The notes under the pieces are model-generated. The model ran no database searches. It had not been told where the DNA came from and saw only the letters and a list, made by a program, of their open reading frames with translations. This document shows, one piece after another, positions 40,940-51,300 of a stretch of DNA of 64,000 nucleotides; positions within the stretch are counted from its first letter, which is position 1, and the number at the start of each line of letters is the position of its first letter. Position numbers and translations under genes: made by a program. Source of the stretch: Cytophagales bacterium Alg240-R148 (GTDB lineage Bacteria > Bacteroidota > Bacteroidia > Cytophagales > Cyclobacteriaceae); the NCBI GenBank assembly GCA_900537185.1, contig LS999829.1:248275-312274 (forward strand). The letters are read 5' to 3'.

Positions 40940-41857
40940 ATGAATAGATTAATTCAGATTGTATTGTTTTGCTTGTTGTCATGTGGTTGTTCCTGGGGCC
41001 AACAAGTAGCAGACTCAACCTATTTGCCTCCCATCACGGCACCCATGTATGCCAGCAATATGGGCCCTGTGGTATACATTGATGCAGGCCATAACAATTT
41101 TCATACGCGCACCGGAAGGTACCGTTCTTTTGCCCATTTATTGGAAAGAGATGGCTACCGAGTGCAGTCATATACCGGTTTGTTCGAACAAGAAAAATTA
41201 GAACAATGCGCGATTATGGTTGTTTCAAATGCGCTCCATACAAGCAACGTAGCAGATTGGTTTTTACCTACCCCTTCTGCTTTTACCCAGTCAGAAATAA
41301 AAACAATGGTGGCTTGGGTAAAAGGTGGAGGCAGCTTGTTTCTTATCGCAGACCACATGCCAATGGCAGGTGCTGCTGAAGAATTGGCCAAAGCTTTTGG
41401 CTTTGAATTCACCAACGGGTTTGTCTTACACCGCCAGAGCCAAGGCCAAGGGCATTTTACTTTGCAAAACGGCCTGTTGCAAGCGGGTACCATCCAGCAA
41501 GGAAGGAATGAGCAAGAAAGAGTAGATCAAATCACAACTTTTACCGGACAGGCTTTCAAAATCCCCAAAGAGGCTTCGTCCATTCTAACTTTCGACCATA
41601 ATTACATTAATTTATTACCCGACACGGCTTGGGTTTTTGATGCTACAACCAAACAATACCCAGTGGAGGGTTGGTCGCAAGGCGCTTCTCTTACATTTGG
41701 AAAAGGAAGAATTGCTGTGTTTGGCGAAGCAGCAATGTTTTCTGCACAACTTGCTGGGCCGAATCAAATAAAAATGGGCATGAACAACCCAGTAGCTGCC
41801 CAGAACCACCAGCTCTTGCTCAACCTCATTCATTGGCTCGACCACCAACTCGATTGA
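40940..41857 (+). CDS. Exported DUF4350/class-I-glutamine-amidotransferase-like protein
   Basis: 305 aa from Met 40940, which begins a signal peptide (MNRLIQIVLFCLLSCGCSWG, possible lipobox). In the body: VVYIDAGHNNFHTRTGRYRS, YRVQSYTGLF, IKTMVAWVKGGGSLFLIADH, then GKGRIAVFGEAAMFSAQ. This is the flavodoxin-like/ThuA-GATase1-like arrangement of DUF4350-type proteins, lacking a nucleophile Cys elbow. Function unknown, probably periplasmic binding. The frame further upstream overlaps the previous gene. Confidence 0.65.
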   Translation: MNRLIQIVLFCLLSCGCSWGQQVADSTYLPPITAPMYASNMGPVVYIDAGHNNFHTRTGRYRSFAHLLERDGYRVQSYTGLFEQEKLEQCAIMVVSNALHTSNVADWFLPTPSAFTQSEIKTMVAWVKGGGSLFLIADHMPMAGAAEELAKAFGFEFTNGFVLHRQSQGQGHFTLQNGLLQAGTIQQGRNEQERVDQITTFTGQAFKIPKEASSILTFDHNYINLLPDTAWVFDATTKQYPVEGWSQGASLTFGKGRIAVFGEAAMFSAQLAGPNQIKMGMNNPVAAQNHQLLLNLIHWLDHQLD

Positions 41858-42089
41858 ACTAAAATCAAATTAGTATTTAATTAAAATCACTTAATATGGC
41901 CCTTTTGGGTAGAAATTCTACTATTCAATAGGATTAAAAGCAGAAGACTGGAAAAGGCTATTGTCTGTTTTAATAAGAATTCTGATATTATTTGAGAAGT
42001 ATTTTTAGCTACCGGTACAGAAGTATTTCGAATAAGCGATTACCGAAAAGCTTTTAAAAGAGTAGGTACAACATAAATTTTTTTACGTT

Positions 42090-42398
42090 ATGAAACGATT
42101 GGTTTTATTAACATTTTTTAGCCTTTGTATTATGTTGGGCGCATCCGCCAATGCTGTCCAGGAAGGGCAGATGGCAGAGCCAACAGCCTTATCACTTGCA
42201 AAATTGGATGCCACCCCCAGTCATTGGAAGTCTGTGGAAACACCAACTTATAGGACCTGTACTATTTCGGGCAACGTATCCTTGACCACAGAAAGTGGCG
42301 ATTGTGTAAGTGTGGAATTCACAGTAACCGCCTCCACTTGCGCAGAAGCCATGCGGGTGCAAAACAATTTGTTAACCGCATTTGAGGATGCACAGTAA
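42090..42398 (+). CDS. Small secreted Cys-containing protein
   Basis: A 102-aa protein with a clear signal peptide (about 1-22, ending SANA). The mature peptide of about 80 aa has three Cys (YRTCTISG, SGDCVSVE, ASTCAEAM) and Thr/Ser-rich beta character. The TCTISGNVSLT segment resembles TCTVTINIYLD in the next small protein, so the two may be distant paralogues. The short intergenic stretch before it (41877-42089) contains a duplicated AGAAGTATTT. Function unknown. Confidence 0.6.
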   Translation: MKRLVLLTFFSLCIMLGASANAVQEGQMAEPTALSLAKLDATPSHWKSVETPTYRTCTISGNVSLTTESGDCVSVEFTVTASTCAEAMRVQNNLLTAFEDAQ

Positions 42399-42405
42399 TT
42401 GGAAA

Positions 42406-42678
42406 ATGAAATCAGTTTTCATTTTACTTGTGCTACTGTCTAGTGTTGTTGTGGAAGCAAAGGATGCGGTACTCGATCCAACGTTTGCAAGGGAGTGGGC
42501 TCCAATGCTCCACCCTTCGGAGGAACAAGCAGATCGTGGTACCTGCACTGTTACGATCAATATTTATTTAGACAATGGAACCACCATTTTAGGGAAGGTA
42601 GTGATAGAGGGGGAAGATATGAAATGGTGGCGGTGCGCCTTGATTAAAATCTACGATCTTTTTTCCGGCGATTTTTAA
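42406..42678 (+). CDS. Small secreted Cys-containing protein
   Basis: 90 aa from ATG 42406, 7 bp after the previous stop. Signal peptide about 1-18 (MKSVFILLVLLSSVVVEA). The mature part has two Cys (RGTCTVTINIYL; WWRCALIKIYDL) and an aromatic C-terminal segment. Same size class and TCT-motif as the preceding gene. It is followed after 61 bp by the GLPGLI gene, so it may supply a peptide handled by the barrel system downstream. Confidence 0.6.
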   Translation: MKSVFILLVLLSSVVVEAKDAVLDPTFAREWAPMLHPSEEQADRGTCTVTINIYLDNGTTILGKVVIEGEDMKWWRCALIKIYDLFSGDF

Positions 42679-42739
42679 ACAATTTTTGATATGTGCCATG
42701 ATGGGCATGGCACATATTTTTTACCAAAATTGAACCAAA

Positions 42740-43498
42740 ATGAAATCAATATTTATTCTAATAATAATGGGTGGAATTTTTACTTGGCCACCAGCAGAAA
42801 AGGCTCAGGTTTATTTGGAATACAGAGTAGCTACAAACGACCAGTTGACCACTGCACAGCTTTTTGTGCGCAACCAAAAGTCTATTTATTACAAAATCAA
42901 CCCCGATACGATGGCCTTTGAAAACCACAGCAAAGATACGGGCAACGGGGTAGAGCACCGTGTGAAAATGGGTTCCTCGGAACGCACGATTGGTTGGGTA
43001 CAAACGGACCTAGCCAACCAAAACATGCTTTCTGTGCAAAAGGTGTTCAAAGCGGGGCAATACACCACCTACCACGTTCAAGAAAACCCAGGGCCAATCC
43101 ATTGGCAATTTACCAATGAACAGAAACAAATAGCAGGTTTTTCTTGTCGGAAGGCCATTACCAAACTCAAAGGGAGGGCATATGAAGCATGGTATACATC
43201 TAAAATTCCTATTGGCAATGGACCATGGAAATTGCACGGTTTACCAGGTGCAATAATAAAGGCATACAGCACCGATGGTTTTATCCATTTTGACTTGATC
43301 AAAGTTGGTGGAGAAAAAACTTTCCCACAATTTTTAAAAATCCAAGACAGCCAATCCATTAGCTGTGAACAATACCTCAAATATGTTCAGGAACAAGGAA
43401 AGGAAATTGCAAAAAAGGTGCAATCCAAACTTCCAAGAGGAGCCACTTTTAGTGTGCACAAAGCCACCGTAAAGACTTTGGAAACAGAATGCCATTAA
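42740..43498 (+). CDS. GLPGLI family protein
   Basis: A 252-aa exported protein (signal to about residue 22). It carries the diagnostic motif GPWKLHGLPGAIIKAYS at about 165-180 and the upstream IAGFSCRKAITKLKGRAYEA WY pattern. GLPGLI proteins are Bacteroidota envelope proteins of unknown activity, almost always next to CarboxypepD-reg/TonB-type barrels, as here. The stop overlaps the barrel gene's start by 10 bp. Confidence 0.9.
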   Translation: MKSIFILIIMGGIFTWPPAEKAQVYLEYRVATNDQLTTAQLFVRNQKSIYYKINPDTMAFENHSKDTGNGVEHRVKMGSSERTIGWVQTDLANQNMLSVQKVFKAGQYTTYHVQENPGPIHWQFTNEQKQIAGFSCRKAITKLKGRAYEAWYTSKIPIGNGPWKLHGLPGAIIKAYSTDGFIHFDLIKVGGEKTFPQFLKIQDSQSISCEQYLKYVQEQGKEIAKKVQSKLPRGATFSVHKATVKTLETECH

Positions 43499-46161
43499 TT
43501 GCACAATACTGCTGCTTTCTTGGGGTCGTTGTTTGTAGTTTGGTTGGAACATTGGTGCCTAGTTATGCCCAGTTGGAGATCAAAGGTCAAGTGTTGGATG
43601 AGCAGGACCAAGGCTTGGAGTGGGTCAATGTGCTGCTCACCGATTCGTCGAACCAGGTAATTGGCTATACCCATACCAATGCACAGGGGTATTTTACTCT
43701 GGTAGTGAACGACAAAGGAAGTTTTGTACTGGGCTTGTCCTGTATTGGATTTAGAAACCTGCAACTGCCGATTGCGGTAAATACCAACCCAACCCAACTC
43801 AAAGGACTCATTTTGATCGAAGAACAGTTGGAGTTACAAGAAGTTGTAATACAATCGGCTCCAGCAATAATTGTCAAAAAAGATACAGTGGTAATGGACG
43901 TGGCAGCTTTTGCAACAGGCCATGAACAAGTGGTGGAGGATTTATTAAATAAAATCCCAGGACTTTCCGTAAAAGAAGATGGCAGTATCATGGTTGGGCA
44001 AAAAAAAGTAGAGCGGGTATTGATAGAGGGGGACAATTTTTTTGACGAAGGCTACCAACTTTTAACTAAAAACATGCCAGCCGATCCTATAGGGCAAGTT
44101 GAAATCCTTGAGAATTTCTCTGAAAACGCTCTGCTCAAGGGAGTAGAGCATACTGGAAAGATTGCCCTGAATCTGAAACTTAAGGAAGAAGCAAAAAGAA
44201 ATTGGTTTGCACAAGTGAAAGCGGCGGTTGGGCCCCCTGCCAATTATGACGCAACAGCCAATGTTTTTAATGTAGGACTTAAAAATAAATATTACTTTTT
44301 AACCAACGCCAACAACGTAGGGCTAGACCCCTCTGGCAATTACCTTGAAAACCAACAAAGTTTCGAATGGTTGGACCAACAAGGTTTGTCCTATAAAACG
44401 ACGCCATTGATCGAAATTAAACCCGATCCCATGCGGTTGGAAAACAGGCGTGTCCATTTCAATAACGACCAACTCTTGTCTGTCAATGGCATTTTTAACC
44501 CAAGCGATGTACTCAAAATCAAATCCTTTTTAAACTTAGAAAACAAAACGAAACAATACAAAAAGGAAGTAGTAGAACAATACCGGATTGGAGTGGACTC
44601 CTTTGTAACAACGAAGTCGGAGTACTGGTACCACAACCAAGCGCAATGGAGCGGCAAAGTAGAACTGGAGTATACGATGGGAACCACTGGGTCCTTGTCT
44701 TCCAAAAGTTATTGGTTGTTTGCCAATGGCAGTACAGAAAACTTGCTTGAGTTCAACGCAGTACCCAGCGATGAAAACTTGACCCAGCAACACCTAAGGG
44801 CAAACCAGCAACTGTTGTTCACCAAGCGCTTGGATCCCCAAAAGGCGCTGGAGATCAAAGCCCACTATTTGTACGATAAAAGACCGCAAAAATATGGCTA
44901 TGGAGACTTTCTTTTCGACGCCTTATTTCCAGAAGTTACCGGGGCCAGCAGCATCCAACAGTCGGCCGATCACCGCATCGAATCGATGGTAGTAGAGGCT
45001 CGGTTTTTAAATAAATTCGAACAAGGAAATAACCTGGAGTTGACCGTCGGAACTGCACACAAAAAAGAATACTTTTTCAACCATTTCAGCATTTGGAATG
45101 ACACCGTACAATTAGCGAGTCCATTGGCTTTTCAAAATCAAATGGAACAGAGGGCCAACAATAGTTATTTAAATTTGAAGTATCGATTGAACTGGAAAAA
45201 AGTTCAAATTCGGGCAACAGGGAAATTGAACCAGCTGAATAAGGAACTGCTATCTGAAAATTCGGAAAACCAAACAACCAACCCGTTTTATGGGACCGGA
45301 CAGTTGAGCTTCAACTGGAAGGCCAACCAAAGAAACCAATTGTTGCTAAACTGGTCTAGAAATTGGAATAATCTAACCGCCATGGAAGTGCATCCACAGT
45401 GGGCTTTGACCTCCTTTCAGTCGTTTAAAAAAGGCCATAGCCCAATGGACGAGTTGGTGTCCAATGTTGGAATGCTGCACTACAAGTGGGGCAATTGGAC
45501 CGATGATTTTGTGTTAAATGCATTTTTGATGCATACGATTCATCAAAATTATATTACCTATAACAGTCTTATTACCCCAGATTTTGCATTGGACCAGGCA
45601 GAATTGGTGGACAACAGGTACACTTTGTTTTTTGAAATTTCAACAGAATATTTTTTGCGGCCTTTGTCTTCCAACTTGAAGGCAAAAGTGAGCAACCAAG
45701 CGATGCACTACAGAAATACTGTGAATGGCATGGCCCGCAAGGTGGAGATCCAATATTTGCAATTGGATGTATCCTGGAGGACCGCTTTTATAGGGCCGTT
45801 TAACATGCATGCTGGTGCTAATTGGAAAAAGAACACCATACAAACCACAAGTGAAAACAGCTTTTTGGACCAGCAATATTTTGCCGACTTCTACCAAAAA
45901 ATTGGTCAAAAATTGCAACTAGAAGTTAAAATGGAGTGGTACAAATTTGGTGGAACGTTGCAAAACACCATAGATCTCTTTGCAGATGCACGGTGCCAAT
46001 ATGCCTTGCGCGAAAACAAAATAAAGATTGGCCTGAAAATCAACAACATTTTAAACCAAACAGAAATGGTAAATCGGTTCAATAGCGATGTGAGCAGCAA
46101 ATTATCGAGGTACCAATTGAACCCTAGAATGGTTCTTATTCAGGTGGATTTTAGGCTGTAA
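43489..46161 (+). CDS. Outer-membrane beta-barrel with carboxypeptidase-regulatory domain (TonB receptor-like)
   Basis: An 890-aa protein. Signal peptide about 1-27. CarboxypepD_reg-like domain about 28-115 (LEIKGQVLDEQDQGLEWVNV; GYTHTNAQGYFTLVV). A plug-like domain follows (EDLLNKIPGLSVKEDG; GQVEILENFSENALLKG). From about 240 onwards there are many amphipathic strands ending in PRMVLIQVDFRL with terminal aromatic/Leu. It resembles SusC-like barrels without a normal TonB box. Translationally coupled to GLPGLI, suggesting export or uptake of peptides. Confidence 0.85.
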   Translation: MPLIAQYCCFLGVVVCSLVGTLVPSYAQLEIKGQVLDEQDQGLEWVNVLLTDSSNQVIGYTHTNAQGYFTLVVNDKGSFVLGLSCIGFRNLQLPIAVNTNPTQLKGLILIEEQLELQEVVIQSAPAIIVKKDTVVMDVAAFATGHEQVVEDLLNKIPGLSVKEDGSIMVGQKKVERVLIEGDNFFDEGYQLLTKNMPADPIGQVEILENFSENALLKGVEHTGKIALNLKLKEEAKRNWFAQVKAAVGPPANYDATANVFNVGLKNKYYFLTNANNVGLDPSGNYLENQQSFEWLDQQGLSYKTTPLIEIKPDPMRLENRRVHFNNDQLLSVNGIFNPSDVLKIKSFLNLENKTKQYKKEVVEQYRIGVDSFVTTKSEYWYHNQAQWSGKVELEYTMGTTGSLSSKSYWLFANGSTENLLEFNAVPSDENLTQQHLRANQQLLFTKRLDPQKALEIKAHYLYDKRPQKYGYGDFLFDALFPEVTGASSIQQSADHRIESMVVEARFLNKFEQGNNLELTVGTAHKKEYFFNHFSIWNDTVQLASPLAFQNQMEQRANNSYLNLKYRLNWKKVQIRATGKLNQLNKELLSENSENQTTNPFYGTGQLSFNWKANQRNQLLLNWSRNWNNLTAMEVHPQWALTSFQSFKKGHSPMDELVSNVGMLHYKWGNWTDDFVLNAFLMHTIHQNYITYNSLITPDFALDQAELVDNRYTLFFEISTEYFLRPLSSNLKAKVSNQAMHYRNTVNGMARKVEIQYLQLDVSWRTAFIGPFNMHAGANWKKNTIQTTSENSFLDQQYFADFYQKIGQKLQLEVKMEWYKFGGTLQNTIDLFADARCQYALRENKIKIGLKINNILNQTEMVNRFNSDVSSKLSRYQLNPRMVLIQVDFRL

Positions 46162-46200
46162 CTATTCGGAGCGCTATCTGGGTTCAATTGGTATTTCCCT

Positions 46201-46231
46201 TTGAACTTGATAAAAGTTTGGTTTATATTTG
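46201..46231 (+). promoter_or_regulatory. Bacteroidota-type promoter (TTG-20-TAnnTTTG)
   Basis: TTG at 46201-46203 and TATATTTG at 46224-46231 with a 20-bp spacer match the -33/-7 consensus of Bacteroidota sigma-ABfr. Transcription would begin near 46238. This excludes the TTG/ATG codons at 46229/46232 as starts and supports ATG 46271 for the regulator. Confidence 0.55.
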
Positions 46232-46270
46232 ATGATTCTAAAACCGAATAAGGATGCCTTTTATCATTGT

Positions 46271-47893
46271 ATGAATAGTGTAAGATCCCTGTATTTTGTT
46301 GTAATGTTGGCGATGGTAGCCGGCGTTTCGTATGGGCAAGCACCCATCTACACAGATAGCTTGCAGCTTCAATTATCCAGATCAAAAGGCTTCGAAGAAC
46401 AAACTAAAATATTGTGGGAAATTGCAGATGTTTACCGCCAAAGCAATTTTAAAAAAAGCCTGGAATATGCTTCAAAATCACTTGAAACTGCTAAAAAAAC
46501 CCAGGACCATGAGTTGATGGCCAAGTCCTATAAAAAGATAGGAGATATTTTATTTAAAGCCGGATTGTACCAAAGGGCGGTTGAAAATTTTTTAAAAAGT
46601 AAAAGCTTATTTGAAGAGTACAAATTAGGTCGGCCTTTGATAGGCGTTACCCACAACATAGGTGGAGTTTACTACCGCTTGCTGGATTATGAGCAAGCGC
46701 TGGAATATTTCAATGAATCTCTAGGGCTGTGTTTCGATCTTCAAAATGCAGGGGATACTTTGCTGAACCATCAATTGCACACCATTTATAACAGCATTGG
46801 CAGCTTGTATGGAGAAAAAGGGGAAAACAAAACAGCAGTAAGTTATTTTGAAAAGGCTTTAGCAACGGCTTTGAAACAAAAAGACTATAGGCAGCTGGGT
46901 GTGATTTACAATAATTTAGGCAAACAAGCTCAAATTTTAGGCAACAACGACGCGGCATTGGATTACCTCCACCTTTCATTGCAAAGCAGGGAAAAGATCA
47001 ACGATGAACATGGAATAGCCAAGTCCTATCTATTTATTTCGGAATATTATTGGCAGTTGGGAGAATTAGAAAAGGCATTGGAATCCAGTGAAAAAGCCTT
47101 GCTTTATGCACAAAGAGTTGGGGGGCTTTTTGAGTTAAGGGGAGCATACTCCATGTTATATGAAGTCAATAAGGCCATGCAGAACAATGTAGAGGCCCTC
47201 GATGCCCACGAATTTTACTTCCTTTATACCGACAGTCTATTCAATGAGTCGGCGGTAAGTAACATTACCAAGTTGCAAATGGAGTATGAATACAATAAAA
47301 AAGAAAAGGACAGGTTAGAAGAGGCGCAAAGGGTGCGCATGGTGTATTACTTTGTTTTGGTGTTGCTTTTGTTGGCATTGGTTATTGTAGCCCTCCTTTA
47401 TGCCTTGTTAAAGATTCGGTCCAGAAAAAACTTATTGGCCAAAGAAAATTTAGAAAAAAACCTTGAAATAAAAGACAAGGAATTGGCCACCAATGTGCTG
47501 TATTTGATCAAAAAAAATGAACTGATTAGTGGGATTTCCAATCGACTAATGGATTTGAAAGCCAATCTTAAATCAGAAAATAAGGAGCCCCTGCAACAAA
47601 TTATTTTTGATTTGACCCTCAATATGGACAAAGATGTATGGGAGGAATTTGAAATGCGCTTCCAACAAATCCATTCTGAATTCTACAAGAACCTCCAAGA
47701 AAAGTACCCGGATTTAACTCCTTCAGAAAAAAAGCTAGCGGCATTCTTAAGGCTGAATATGACTACCAAAGACATTGCCTCTATAACCGGTCAGTCTCCA
47801 AGGAGCTTGGAAGTTGCGCGGTACCGGCTTCGCAAAAAGCTCGGAATAGAAAGCCGAGAGATCAATTTAATAAATTTTTTGAGCAGCATTTAA
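46271..47893 (+). CDS. TPR-containing membrane regulator with C-terminal LuxR-like HTH
   Basis: 540 aa from Met 46271, the start of a signal peptide (NSVRSLYFVVMLAMVAGVSY). About seven TPR repeats at 35-300 (YKKIGDILFKAGLYQRAVEN; YNSIGSLYGEKGENKTAVSY; YNNLGKQAQILGNNDAALDY). A transmembrane helix at about 370-392, a coiled-coil linker, and a C-terminal HTH (LTPSEKKLAAFLRLNMTTKD, IASITGQSPRSLEVARYRLR). Such proteins are one-component Bacteroidota regulators. It lies directly before the phased repeats and the giant protease gene. Confidence 0.85.
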   Translation: MNSVRSLYFVVMLAMVAGVSYGQAPIYTDSLQLQLSRSKGFEEQTKILWEIADVYRQSNFKKSLEYASKSLETAKKTQDHELMAKSYKKIGDILFKAGLYQRAVENFLKSKSLFEEYKLGRPLIGVTHNIGGVYYRLLDYEQALEYFNESLGLCFDLQNAGDTLLNHQLHTIYNSIGSLYGEKGENKTAVSYFEKALATALKQKDYRQLGVIYNNLGKQAQILGNNDAALDYLHLSLQSREKINDEHGIAKSYLFISEYYWQLGELEKALESSEKALLYAQRVGGLFELRGAYSMLYEVNKAMQNNVEALDAHEFYFLYTDSLFNESAVSNITKLQMEYEYNKKEKDRLEEAQRVRMVYYFVLVLLLLALVIVALLYALLKIRSRKNLLAKENLEKNLEIKDKELATNVLYLIKKNELISGISNRLMDLKANLKSENKEPLQQIIFDLTLNMDKDVWEEFEMRFQQIHSEFYKNLQEKYPDLTPSEKKLAAFLRLNMTTKDIASITGQSPRSLEVARYRLRKKLGIESREINLINFLSSI

Positions 47894-47996
47894 GGGCTGC
47901 TTGCAATTTCCCCACAATTTTATTCGGATAACCTGACTTTAGTACTACTAAAACCCTCGGTTCTTAACTTTTGATAACCAGTTGGTTAACTAAGGC

Positions 47997-48048
47997 TGTT
48001 CAGTTCTTGTTCAGTTGTGTAAATAGGCTGTGCAGTTATAATTCAGTT
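47997..48048. promoter_or_regulatory. Phased direct repeats upstream of the protease gene
   Basis: Nine-base repeats TGTTCAGTT (47997), TGTTCAGTT (48008), TGTGCAGTT (48029) and AATTCAGTT (48040), spaced 11, 21 and 11 bp: one, two and one helical turns. They lie between the TPR-HTH regulator and the small ORF plus the protease gene. Regular spacing on one DNA face suggests binding of an oligomeric regulator. Confidence 0.55.
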
Positions 48049-48122
48049 CTTAATTCGTTCTGTTTGGTTTTTGAACAGTCTCCTTTTTTTCAAGCCTCTT
48101 TTTTTCTTCCCATCATTGGAAA

Positions 48123-48305
48123 TTGAAAAACCTGAATAGAACAATGGACAATAATTCATCAGAGAACGAAGAATTAGAATTAAAAATTTTGGAACAACTG
48201 AGGCAGCGGGCACTAGAAACCCAAGCACTCAACAAAATATTGGCTGCAATGGAAGAAAAATATCCATTGGAGGTCAAAAACGATGGTCCAAAAAATAAGA
48301 AATAA
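48123..48305 (+). CDS. Possible small cytosolic protein (60 aa or 53 aa)
   Basis: A short, highly charged helical protein (NNSSENEELELKILEQLRQR, ALETQALNKILAAMEEKYPL) with strong coiled-coil character and no hydrophobic segment. An internal Met at residue 8 may be the start. It lies 41 bp before the protease start on the same strand and after the phased repeats. The lack of an overlapping better frame and its helical regularity speak for it, but homology is unknown. Confidence 0.45.
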   Translation: MKNLNRTMDNNSSENEELELKILEQLRQRALETQALNKILAAMEEKYPLEVKNDGPKNKK

Positions 48306-48345
48306 ACTCCATTAGAATCAGGATGAATCACAAAACCCAATAAGT

Positions 48346-51300
48346 ATGGTAAAACATTTACGATTAAAAAACACCATGCTGCTCTTTTTATTCTTCAGCC
48401 TGCTGTCTTCGGCAGTACTGGCCCAAGAATACCAAGATGGCATGAAAACTGGGACCGTTCGGGTCAAATTTAAACGCTCGATAGAAGCCAAGTTGCAACA
48501 GTTGAATCTGAATACCACAGGTGCAATAGTTGTATCGGGTATTCAGGCTTTTGACCAAGTGAGCGCACAATTGCAAGCAGTGCAAATAAAAAGGGTGTTT
48601 CCATATGCCCCTAAATTTGAAAAAAGACACCGGGCACATGGCCTGGACTTGTGGTTTGAAATCACTTATTCTACAGAGTTTTCTCCCTTGACAGCAATTG
48701 AACATTATGCTGCTGTTGCAGAAGTGGAAAAGGCAGAGGCAGTACTAGAAAAGCGATTAATTGCGGGCCCTACCAAGGTCGATTGGAGCAAGGCGCTTAC
48801 ATCGGAGCAAGTTAATGATCCAATGTTGGCAGACCAATGGCATTATGACAACGCAGGAACATTAGAAGATTCCCAAGTTGGTGCTGACATTAATTTGGAT
48901 GCAGCCTGGGAAATACAGAAAGGAGCTTCCAATGTAATTGTCTCTATTGTGGACGGTGGAATTGATGTAGACCATGAAGATTTGGCTGATAACATGTGGC
49001 ACAATGTGGAGGAGATGAATGGGCAGGCCGGCATCGATGACGACGGGAACGGATATGTAGACGACATTTACGGGTACAATTTTGTTAACAACTCTGGTAC
49101 CATTATTGCCCATGCCCATGGCACCCATGTTTCGGGTACTATTTCTGCTGTGAACAACAACAGAATAGGTGTAGCCGGTATTGCAGGGGGTTCAGGAAAT
49201 GACGATGGTGTTCGATTGATGTCATCCCAAATATTCAATGACAACAGCTCGTCCACGGACATGGCAGCTGCCATCGTGTATGGTGCAGACAACGGTGCTG
49301 TAATCTCTCAAAATTCTTGGGGTTATAGAAACCCAGGGTATTACGAAGAATCTGTGATCGAAGCCATCGATTATTTCATAGAAGAAGCAGGCCAATACGA
49401 AGGCAGCCCAATGAAGGGTGGGATCGTTATTTTTGCAGCAGGTAATGACAATGCCGATGGTGCTTATTATCCGGGGTATTACGACAAGACCTTAACGGTT
49501 GCTTCTATGGGAGCGGATTACAAGCGGGCTTATTATTCTAACTATGGCCCTTGGGTGGATATTACAGCGCCGGGTGGAGATCAAAACAAAGGAAGCGAAT
49601 ATGGCGTCTTGAGTACGCTTACCCACAACCGGTATACCTACATGCAAGGAACCTCTATGGCATGCCCGCATGTATCTGGAATTGCTGCATTGGTGGTTTC
49701 CGAATTTGGAGGCCCTGATTTTACCAACGATGCATTGAAGGAGCGTTTGCTTTCTTCAACTCGAAACATTGATGCATACAACCCTGATATGGCAGACAAC
49801 TTAGGAGCAGGATATATCGATGCACTGATGGCCCTACAAACTGATAATGGTTGGGCGCCGAGTGCGGTAGAAGACCTCGCATTATTGGGAATATCTCAAG
49901 ATTTTGCCACCCTATCCTGGTCGGCACCTGCAGATGAAGACGATGGACAAGCACAAATAATTGAAATATTATACCACACCGATTCTATAACCAATCAGAA
50001 TGTGGACTTGGCCGAGTCGGAAAAGATGGAGTTGCGCTTGGATGCAGGCACACTGTATACCTATGAGTTAGAAGGACTCAATCCAGAAACAAAGTTTTAT
50101 TTTGCTATTCGATCTTATGACCGCTGGGGCAACACCTCTGGGTTGTCCAATGTGGTACAAGGAACTACCAACGAAGGGCCAAGCATAAACTTGAACCCAA
50201 CGGAATTAAGTCTGACAATTGACGCCATGGCCAACCCAGTTGGAACCACTAGTTTTGATTTGATGAACGATGCCAATGGAGTATTGAAGTATACGACTTT
50301 GGTGCGCCATAAAAAGCACCGATTGTCTTATAATTCTTTGAACATCCAATATCCCGAAGTGGCTACGCTGTCGGCGTCTTACCAACCTACCATTGACTGG
50401 ATGCAATTGACGGAAGAAGCAACCACAGAAGGCGTACCCAATAACGAAGTGGCTCCATTTGCCAACTTCTACGATGAGATTTACTACGGTAGATCTGGAA
50501 AATTCTTAATTGGTGAGTCGGATTTAAACCTTTCCAACTCTTCTGCAGTTCGGTACAGAGTAACACAAGAAGCAGGGTTTAATTTAACAGATGTTCAAAT
50601 GTTTTTGCGCCATAATTCGGCCCATGGGCCTATGATTATGGAAATATATGAAGGCGCAGAAATGAATAAAAAGAACTTGGTACTGGTACAAGAAGTTACT
50701 AGTTATTCTCCTGAAGAGTACGAACACCAGGTTACTTTGGACGAGTTTCTGTATTTTGAAAAAGGAGCTATTTTTTGGATTGCTTTCCACATCCCAGCTC
50801 AAAATAGATTTCCACTAGGGGTTACGCCTGCCGAAGATTTTTCCATTGACCCAGGTTACAACTTGATGAGTTTTGATATGGGTAAAAACTGGATTACCAT
50901 GGAAGAAGCGGTTGGTTCATCCAAGTGGGTGTGGTCTACTGTTGCTAAAAGTAAATACCAACACCTAGGCAACTACATTACCCTTACACCAAGTGAAGGA
51001 AACATGGTAGGAAATACCAGTGAAATGGTAGAAGTGGATGTCGATGCATCTACCTTAATCAATGGCAGTTACCCAGCGAATATTGTATACTATAGCAACG
51101 ACGCAGAGAATAAAATCCATCGATTGCCTATTTCAATCACAGTGGAAGGTCAAAAACCAGTGTTACAAAATGCAAATGTAATCGATTTTGGCTCTGTATT
51201 TCATGGCCACGAAAAGGAAATTGTTATCCCAATTCAAAATGTGGGGTATGGTAATTTTAATGTAAAAACTACAACCTCAACGGATGCCCAGTTTTTCATC

